64,000 nt of DNA from Butyrivibrio sp. CB08 (lineage in GTDB: Bacteria; Bacillota; Clostridia; Lachnospirales; Lachnospiraceae): positions 248,001 to 312,000 of the forward strand of contig NZ_RAIR01000001.1 in assembly GCF_003625485.1 (NCBI RefSeq), given 5' to 3'. The position numbers were made by a program, and so were the translations under genes. The notes under the pieces were generated by a model that saw only the letters and a program-made list of their open reading frames with translations, searched no databases and was not told the DNA's origin. Below are positions 54,760-60,426 of this stretch, one piece after another (position 1 is the first letter of the stretch; each line of letters opens with the position of its first letter).

Positions 54760-57700
54760 ATGAAGAACAAGGTTAACAAGCAGCTCGTCAAAGCACTTTC
54801 AGTTGGTATCGCAGCCAGCATGGCACTTCAGCCAGTAGCTGTATATGCGGAGGATGGGGTTAACCAGAACGAAGAAAAGAAGAGCGAATTTGATACTGCA
54901 GCTGATAAGGCATCTGGCTCAGTAGAGGCTGCACATGATTCTTTTGTAGGTGCAGAACCTCAGACAGAGGGAACACAGGATGCAGCAACAACAGAATCTT
55001 CAGTTGCTGTTGTAGGCGATTCAGCAGAAGTACAGAATCCAATTCAGGATGCCAAGACAGAGACAGAAGGCTATAAGGAAGTACTTAAGAATGAGGTTAC
55101 TAATGGATCAGAAGTTTTTGCTGATGAAATAGGCAAGCTTAACACAGCAGAGGACAAGCTTGATGAAGGTGCATCAGCACTTAATGGTGCAGATCAGGCT
55201 GTTAAGGATGCACAGACATCCAATAAGGTAACTGAGGAGAAAACAGCTGATTATCTTGATCACATGGACAAGGCTGAGGATATCCTTGAACATGGTAAGC
55301 CAGTTGAGGGTGAAGATCATGTACATAAGGTTGATCAGTTTACTGACGCTTCAACTGGTGCAGGTGAGGCTTCCGCATCTTATGATGGAATCATCACTGA
55401 TGCTGGTAAGGTTGCAACTGATATGAACGAGGTTAAGAACTCTGCAGATAATTACGATGCTGCAGGTGATACAACAGGTGCACAGTTTGATGCAATCAAG
55501 AAAGAGTACGATGCAGCTAAGGCTGTTCTTGATGGCCTTGATCAGAGACTTGCAGATGCTACAGCTGATTATGATGAAGCAAATGATAACTATGAGGATG
55601 CAGTTGATGCTCTTGGTAAGGCTCAGGATGAGTACGATCTTGCGCTTGCAGCATACAACGCAATTATCGATACTTTAGATGAAGATGGCAAAGTTACTAA
55701 GGAAGGTTCAGTAACAACTACTAATAAGAAGATTGAACTTGCAAAGGAAAACCTTGCTAAGGCACAGAAGGCTCTTGATGAAGCTGAACTTACAGTGCAG
55801 GATCTTGAGAAAGTTGCTAAGTCAGCTGAGGATGAGGTCAATGATGCTAAGACTAACCTTGAGGCAGCTAAGGCATCTGTTCAGACTAAGCTTAATAACA
55901 TGCAGAACCTCAAGCTTCAGGAGATCCTTGATCTTCAGGCAGAAATTGAAGAAATTACTGATGAAACACAGAAGGAAGCTAAGAATTTTGAATTGCACAA
56001 GAAATTTATTGAGTATTACCTTCTTGGCGCAGATGATATATCTGATGTTCAGTTCAGTTCTGATAAGGCAGCTTTCGTTATCGAACCTGCTAAGGATCTG
56101 AATGGCGATACTATTGTTGACGATGATGGCAATTATTATTACGTGACTGGCTATGTTAACGGAACACCTCAGCTTGCAATAATTCCTACAGCATACACTG
56201 TTACTTACAAGAAGGCTGGAGTAGAAGAGCCTATAACAGTTTACTTCTCTGTTGATCCAGATAATGACGGTTCATTCACAATCTTTACAGAAAATGGAAC
56301 TCCAATTCAGCAGACAACTATTCTTGAAGAAGCTGTGGCTGAAAAGTATCTTAATGCTGATGGAAATGAAGTTGATAAGGCTGCTACTATTGGTGCTGTA
56401 GCAGATAATCAGAAGCATACTAAGGATAACAATAACGTATTAGTTATTGATATGAGTGATAAGATCGCTGATATTACTGATGGAACCAGCGAGTCCCTTA
56501 CTACATATTCAGATAGGGTGTTATCTGAAGGTGGGCTTCAGTATGTAGAAGGAAGTGCTAATGTTCAGATCACTGATGGAGAAAATGGTACAAAGATTAA
56601 GACCATAACAAAGACTTATGTTCAGACAGTAAATACTGAGTCTTTAACTAAGGACGAGAACCAGCCGGATGCAGACTATGAGTATGGTACACATGAGGTT
56701 GTTACAGAGACTGTTAACAAGACATATCCATTCAGCAAAGAAGGCTATGCTCAGTGGAAAGCTGATATTCAGAAATACAGCAACGAGGATGATTTCAAGG
56801 CAGAGTTCTATGATGTGGATCTGATTTGGTGGGGACCATTCCTTGTTGATGTTAAAACAGGAATGAAGGATGTCAATAACATGACTGATATTGACAATAT
56901 TTCACTTTTGTTTGATATTGCTGCTAATTATCTCTTTGGAGCTAAGCCATTTACAATCAGCTATACTGCAAGCGAAACTACTGTTGAAAAAGAGAATAAG
57001 GAAGGATTCCTTGAGACTGTTAATGAGAACTATACAAAAACAAATAAGACAGTAGAGAAGACATATACTCAGACAAGTATAATTACTATTACTCCTGTGC
57101 CTAATGAAAAGGTTGATTCAGGTGAAGCTACCGCTTCTGGAACGAGTAACGTTTGGGGACATAGTGAGCACAGCTCTGAAAAGAAAAAAAAGCAGAGCGA
57201 TGCGCAAAAAGCATTAGAAGACAAAGTCAAAGAACTTAACGGTAGTAATGGATATGTTTCAAAAACTAATGAAACGGTTCTTTCTTCTGAAACTAACGGT
57301 AATGTTACCGTTACAACATATACGTGGACAGAACAGTTGTACGAGATTACACAGGATGCGCAAAAAACCAAGGATAATAAATATCGTGGTAAGTATAGGT
57401 TGGTTGAAAAAACATATACACGTACCGATACAAAGACAACGACATTTACTTATGAAGAGTCTGATCCTACAGTAGTAGATCCAAATTACACATATGTTGG
57501 TGAGGAAGTTAAGAATCAGTCTTCACAAGCTCAGAATATTGTTAAGTCTAAGACATTCTATGGCGCTGACGAGTATACATTCGTCGCAGGTCACGAACAA
57601 AAGACTGGTGCTTACTACAATGTAGCTGATGCTCAGGAGTGGGGAACATCTTCAGATAGTGATTATCAGGCAGCTCTTAATGAGCAGGCAGGTGCAAAGC

Positions 57701-58503
57701 AGGCACTGTTAGATGCTCAGGAAGCATACAGCAGAGCAAGTATTTCTTACCAGAATGCACAGACTGCACTTAATCAGGCTAAGGCAGATGTAAATGCACT
57801 CAAGGCATCTGATCCTACGAAGAGAGAGCTTGTAGACGCTCAGCATAGACTTAGCGAAGCAGAAACAGCTCTTTCAACAGCAACAACCAATAAGGAAACA
57901 GCAGAGACAGCACTTGGTGAGGCCCTCCAGAAGAAGCAGGAAGCAGAAGAAGCAGTAGCAGCAGCTAAGAGTGCTTGGAAGTTAACAAAGCCTTCATATG
58001 ATAAGGCTGAGGCTGACAAGAAGGCAGCTGACGACGCTAGAAATGCAACTGGTGATGACGATTTCACACCTTCAAATGAGAGCGGAGATGACACATCATC
58101 TTCAGACTTCGTATTCGTAGCAGCTCCTGGAGCAGTTGTTACTCCTGCAGTAGCAAATGATGGTGAGGCAGTACTTGGTGAAGTAAGAAGAACTGCAACA
58201 AGATCTTCTAAGAAGGCAGCTTCAACATCTGAGGCAGTTTCTACAGATAACGGAAACAGCAACAACTCAGAAGTAGCAGGCGCTAAGAAGGAAGAGACCA
58301 AGACTCCTGAAGCACCTAAGACAGAGACCAAGATCGAAGATGGTGAGACAGCACTTGCTGCAACTCCAGAACTTCAGGAAAAGGGCTTCGCATGGTGGTG
58401 GCTCCTCATCCTTGCAGCTATCGCAGGTGTATCTGTAGAAGAGTACGCAAGAAGAAAGAGCAACAAGGCTAAGGCTGAGAATTCTACAAAGGTTAATAAG
58501 TAA
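54760..58503 (+). CDS. Large coiled-coil surface protein 2 with WWW tail
   Basis: A 1247-residue protein. Its signal peptide is almost identical to that of surface protein 1 (MKNKVNKQLVKALSVG...). First coiled coil about residues 85-405 (repeated Asp-Glu-Ala-Lys heptads), head about 407-964 rich in Tyr/Thr strands with an internal Lys-rich coil (SEKKKKQSDAQKALEDK), second coiled coil about 964-1097, linker, tail IEDGETALAATP...W1212-W-W, helix, EEYARRK. The end of the head resembles that of protein 1 (NISLLFDIAANYLFGAKPF against YISLGVAIGTLFNGLAWNEKP), but the rest differs strongly. Own promoter and terminator make it monocistronic. Confidence 0.82.
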   Translation: MKNKVNKQLVKALSVGIAASMALQPVAVYAEDGVNQNEEKKSEFDTAADKASGSVEAAHDSFVGAEPQTEGTQDAATTESSVAVVGDSAEVQNPIQDAKTETEGYKEVLKNEVTNGSEVFADEIGKLNTAEDKLDEGASALNGADQAVKDAQTSNKVTEEKTADYLDHMDKAEDILEHGKPVEGEDHVHKVDQFTDASTGAGEASASYDGIITDAGKVATDMNEVKNSADNYDAAGDTTGAQFDAIKKEYDAAKAVLDGLDQRLADATADYDEANDNYEDAVDALGKAQDEYDLALAAYNAIIDTLDEDGKVTKEGSVTTTNKKIELAKENLAKAQKALDEAELTVQDLEKVAKSAEDEVNDAKTNLEAAKASVQTKLNNMQNLKLQEILDLQAEIEEITDETQKEAKNFELHKKFIEYYLLGADDISDVQFSSDKAAFVIEPAKDLNGDTIVDDDGNYYYVTGYVNGTPQLAIIPTAYTVTYKKAGVEEPITVYFSVDPDNDGSFTIFTENGTPIQQTTILEEAVAEKYLNADGNEVDKAATIGAVADNQKHTKDNNNVLVIDMSDKIADITDGTSESLTTYSDRVLSEGGLQYVEGSANVQITDGENGTKIKTITKTYVQTVNTESLTKDENQPDADYEYGTHEVVTETVNKTYPFSKEGYAQWKADIQKYSNEDDFKAEFYDVDLIWWGPFLVDVKTGMKDVNNMTDIDNISLLFDIAANYLFGAKPFTISYTASETTVEKENKEGFLETVNENYTKTNKTVEKTYTQTSIITITPVPNEKVDSGEATASGTSNVWGHSEHSSEKKKKQSDAQKALEDKVKELNGSNGYVSKTNETVLSSETNGNVTVTTYTWTEQLYEITQDAQKTKDNKYRGKYRLVEKTYTRTDTKTTTFTYEESDPTVVDPNYTYVGEEVKNQSSQAQNIVKSKTFYGADEYTFVAGHEQKTGAYYNVADAQEWGTSSDSDYQAALNEQAGAKQALLDAQEAYSRASISYQNAQTALNQAKADVNALKASDPTKRELVDAQHRLSEAETALSTATTNKETAETALGEALQKKQEAEEAVAAAKSAWKLTKPSYDKAEADKKAADDARNATGDDDFTPSNESGDDTSSSDFVFVAAPGAVVTPAVANDGEAVLGEVRRTATRSSKKAASTSEAVSTDNGNSNNSEVAGAKKEETKTPEAPKTETKIEDGETALAATPELQEKGFAWWWLLILAAIAGVSVEEYARRKSNKAKAENSTKVNK
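58196..58298 (+). repeat. 103-bp block identical to 54214-54316
   Basis: Second copy of the identical linker-coding block, 3.98 kb from the first and in the same orientation. Confidence 0.9.
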
Positions 58504-58534
58504 TTATCTATAATCAAACACATTGTTTATAGAA

Positions 58535-58575
58535 AAGAAGGGCGGATCGAAATATGATCCGTCCTTCTTATTTTG
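58535..58575 (+). terminator. Terminator after surface protein 2
   Basis: A 14-bp stem AAGAAGGGCGGATC / GATCCGTCCTTCTT with a 7-nt loop, then ATTTTG. The preceding bases also match those after surface protein 1, showing that the duplicated unit includes the terminator. Confidence 0.92.
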
Positions 58576-58683
58576 TTTAAGATTTTCTTTATATTTTTCA
58601 TCCTCAAATTGTACATGAAAATGCCTTTTGTAAAATTTTCAATAAACAATGTCTGAAGGCTAAATGAACAGTGACTGAAATAA

Positions 58684-58794
58684 AAATTAAAAGGACTTGA
58701 TGTAAGACTTCTGTTAATGCTTCTTGGACTTGGTGCAGCTGGCGTGGCAGGCACTACAGCAGAGATAGTTTCAAGGAGTAAACACAATAAGTAA
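58684..58794 (+). pseudogene. Remnant of a surface-protein C-terminal anchor
   Basis: An open stretch with no start context encodes KLKGLDVRLLLMLLGLG followed by AAGVAG and a basic end (SRSKHNK), then a stop. It looks like the membrane helix and charged tail of an anchored surface protein, with KLKGLD in the place where an LPKTGD-like motif would stand. It has no ribosome site or N-terminal part, so it is likely a leftover 3' end of a deleted gene. The rest of 58576-58823 is A+T-rich with nothing else recognised. Confidence 0.4.
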
Positions 58795-58823
58795 AGTAGG
58801 TTAAAATTTTTTTAAAAAAGTGC

Positions 58824-58852
58824 TTGCATTTTCTTTTCGTTTGTAATATTAT
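58824..58852 (+). promoter_or_regulatory. Promoter of the tRNA-Glu gene
   Basis: TTGCAT (58824-58829), 17-bp spacer, TATTAT (58847-58852); the expected start is just inside the hairpin before the tRNA. Confidence 0.7.
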
Positions 58853-58855
58853 AAA

Positions 58856-58880
58856 CAAGTCGCCGCGATACGGCGACTTG
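58856..58880 (+). promoter_or_regulatory. Perfect GC-rich hairpin in the tRNA leader
   Basis: CAAGTCGCCG / CGGCGACTTG, a 10-bp perfect stem with a 5-nt loop, ends 4 nt before the tRNA. No T-run follows. It may guide 5' processing of the precursor. Confidence 0.6.
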
Positions 58881-58884
58881 ATAA

Positions 58885-58956
58885 GCCTCGTTGGTCAAGC
58901 GGTTAAGACGCTGCCCTCTCACGGCAGAATCAGCGGTTCGATTCCGCTACGAGGTA
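58885..58956 (+). tRNA. tRNA-Glu (anticodon CUC)
   Basis: A 72-nt cloverleaf folds by eye: acceptor GCCTCGT / ACGAGGT (first pair G-U) with discriminator A, D-stem GTC/GAC, anticodon stem CTGCC/GGCAG with loop CTCTCAC (anticodon CTC, reads GAG), variable loop of 4, and T-arm AGCGG-TTCGATT-CCGCT. CCA is not encoded. The 3' end is part of a 46-bp direct repeat. Confidence 0.92.
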
Positions 58957-58981
58957 CTGACTGTTAATAACAGCCCAACCC
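58936..58981 (+). repeat. 46-bp direct repeat, left copy (tRNA 3' end; putative att site)
   Basis: Covers the tRNA from the T-loop to its 3' end plus 25 bp beyond. It is identical to 60126-60171. It includes the dyad CTGTTA-a-TAACAG (58961-58973), which could be a recombinase core. Confidence 0.9.
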
Positions 58982-58984
58982 GAA

Positions 58985-59020
58985 TCCCAGAACACATCAG
59001 TGTTTTGGGAGTTTTTGTTT
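58985..59020 (+). terminator. Terminator after tRNA-Glu
   Basis: An 11-bp stem TCCCAGAACAC / GTGTTTTGGGA (one G-U) and a T-rich tail. Confidence 0.9.
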
Positions 59021-59094
59021 TATCTCGAAATATAATTGATGTAGTTGAAGGGCTGTTTTAATGAAGCGTTATGCAAAAGGAAGGGAAAGCACAT

Positions 59095-59514
59095 ATGAAA
59101 GATAATAAAAGAAAAATTATCATTGGAGGAATCGTTCTTGTTACTTTGATGGCGGTGCTGGGAATCGTCTATTTCAGGAACAGAACAGTTCCGCAGTCGG
59201 GTTCAAAGAACATTGTCATCGAGGTTACGGGGAGCAACAGTGTCACGGAAGAATACCAACTGTCTACGGAAGCTGCGTATCTGAGGCTTGCAATGGATGA
59301 ACTCGTTGATCAGGATTCCGGGTTTTCCTATGACGGCACAGATGGTGAGTATGGCATAATGATCGAGTATATAAACGGGGAACGGGCTTCTTATGCGGAA
59401 GATAATGCATACTGGGCACTGTATGTAAATGGAGAATACGGACAGAACGGATGCGATACGCAGCCGGTTACGGATGGGGATGTCTATGCCTGGAAATATG
59501 AAAAGGCCCAATGA
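59095..59514 (+). CDS. DUF4430-like membrane-anchored binding protein
   Basis: A 139-residue protein with a basic N-terminus and one membrane helix (about 6-26, no lipobox Cys), then a small outer domain. Its end WALYVNGEYGQNGCDTQPV and VTDGDVYAWKYE is the hallmark of DUF4430, a domain related to the C-terminal part of transcobalamin/intrinsic factor. ATG 59095 follows AAGGAAGGG; the frame from 59071 would start inside that site. With the ECF S gene 18 nt downstream, a role in capturing a vitamin such as a corrinoid is plausible but not shown. Confidence 0.78.
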   Translation: MKDNKRKIIIGGIVLVTLMAVLGIVYFRNRTVPQSGSKNIVIEVTGSNSVTEEYQLSTEAAYLRLAMDELVDQDSGFSYDGTDGEYGIMIEYINGERASYAEDNAYWALYVNGEYGQNGCDTQPVTDGDVYAWKYEKAQ

Positions 59515-59532
59515 TCTCAAAGGATGATACAA

Positions 59533-60066
59533 ATGAGTAAAAACAAGCCTTATATCTCCATCAGGGATATTGCTCAGATCGGTATGATGATAGCGATCAT
59601 TGAAGCATGTAAGTTTGCGTTAAGTGGGATTCCAAATGTTGAACTGACGAGTTTCTGGCTGATCATGTTTACCTTGTTCTTCGGATGGAAGATCGTAGTG
59701 GTCGTACCGGCCTTTATCCTGATCGAAGGGGCGGTTTACGGCATGAATCTGTGGTGGTTCATGTATCTTTATGCCTGGCCGCTTCTTGTGGGTATCACAT
59801 GGATTTTCAGAAAAGTTGATTCTGCCCTGTTCTGGGCGATCGTTTCAGGTGTTTTCGGACTGAGCTTTGGAGCATTGTGTGCGATCCCGTATTTTATCAT
59901 TGGTAAAAGCACAGGAGGGATGTCTGTAGGAGTCCAGTCTGCTTTTGCATGGTGGGTGACGGGCATACCGTGGGACTTTGTACACTGCGCGGGAAATTTC
60001 ATTCTGATGTTTGTGTTATACAGACCAATCAAATATGCATTTCAAAGGATGTGTGATGGATATTAA
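59533..60066 (+). CDS. ECF transporter substrate-binding (S) component
   Basis: A 177-residue integral membrane protein with five or six helices (IAQIGMMIAIIEACKFALSG, GIPNVELTSFWLIMFTLFFG, then AFAWWVTGIPWDFVHCAGN and a last helix), the usual layout of ECF S proteins. Energy for uptake would come from a shared EcfA-A'-T module elsewhere; none is in the window. ATG 59533 has AAAGGATG 8 nt upstream and is preferred to ATG 59524. Substrate is unknown; the DUF4430 partner hints at a cobalamin-like ligand. Confidence 0.82.
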   Translation: MSKNKPYISIRDIAQIGMMIAIIEACKFALSGIPNVELTSFWLIMFTLFFGWKIVVVVPAFILIEGAVYGMNLWWFMYLYAWPLLVGITWIFRKVDSALFWAIVSGVFGLSFGALCAIPYFIIGKSTGGMSVGVQSAFAWWVTGIPWDFVHCAGNFILMFVLYRPIKYAFQRMCDGY

Positions 60067-60078
60067 AGCCTGCTATGG

Positions 60079-60114
60079 ATGGAAGAAACCCAGTATTTAT
60101 GCGGGCTCTTCCAT
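60079..60114 (+). terminator. Hairpin after the ECF S gene
   Basis: ATGGAAGA / TCTTCCAT with a second inner CCC/GGG pairing, followed by TTGATTCTTTC: a weak terminator at the end of the insert. Confidence 0.6.
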
Positions 60115-60125
60115 TTGATTCTTTC

Positions 60126-60171
60126 GTTCGATTCCGCTACGAGGTACTGACTGTTAATAACAGCCCAACCC
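60126..60171 (+). repeat. 46-bp direct repeat, right copy (orphan tRNA 3' end)
   Basis: Identical to 58936-58981 but without the rest of a tRNA. Bases before it do not continue the tRNA. The dyad CTGTTA-a-TAACAG is at 60151-60163. Confidence 0.9.
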
Positions 60172-60173
60172 TG

Positions 60174-60205
60174 AAGCTCAGATCATTTTGATCTGAGCTT
60201 TTTTG
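60174..60205 (+). terminator. Terminator beside the right repeat
   Basis: A 12-bp perfect stem AAGCTCAGATCA / TGATCTGAGCTT with a TTT loop and T-run. It may be the original tRNA terminator, displaced by the insert. The remaining 60206-60312 shows nothing clear. Confidence 0.9.
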
Positions 60206-60312
60206 TTGCGAAAAATAATGTCTCATAAGGGGCGAGAAAATGGAATTGTGTGCATAGAATATGGCAATATTCTATCCAATTTATAAATTATCATAAACGT
60301 TTTATAAAATCG

Positions 60313-60363
60313 CAAAATATCTCCCGGATATGATTACTAATATGATTAGCTTTAGCCGATAAT
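60313..60363 (+). promoter_or_regulatory. Shared-architecture promoter of surface protein 3
   Basis: CAAAA (60313-60317), ATGAT (60330-60334), ATGAT (60342-60346), GATAAT as -10 (60358-60363), same spacing as the other three. The upstream TTTATAAAATCGCAAAAT also matches the stretch before the small WWW-tail gene almost base for base. Confidence 0.75.
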
Positions 60364-60426
60364 ATTCTTAGAGACTTAAAGCAGATCATTTGATCCTGTT
60401 GGGCGGGTTGAAAGGAGAAATTAGCA

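Larger units (their letters stand above)
58982..60125. mobile_element. Putative tRNA-targeted mini-island with ECF S-component cargo
   Basis: The 1.14 kb between the two 46-bp repeats holds a terminator, two genes and a closing hairpin. Its codon use (many CTG, CCG, GGG, ACG) differs from the CTT/GCA/ACA-rich neighbours. A copy of a tRNA 3' end at the far side is the usual trace of site-specific integration, but no integrase is inside, so it is either decayed or was moved in trans. Tandem duplication of the tRNA end is the main alternative. Confidence 0.6.

Noticed and set aside
57840..58331. Minus-strand frame of 163 codons at the end of surface gene 2
   Set aside because: Low-complexity Ser/Ala-rich translation that mirrors the repetitive coiled-coil coding sequence; the same artefact occurs opposite surface gene 1.
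58982..60125. Insertion sequence or transposon
   Set aside because: No transposase and no terminal inverted repeats; the borders are direct repeats of a tRNA end, which fits site-specific integration better.
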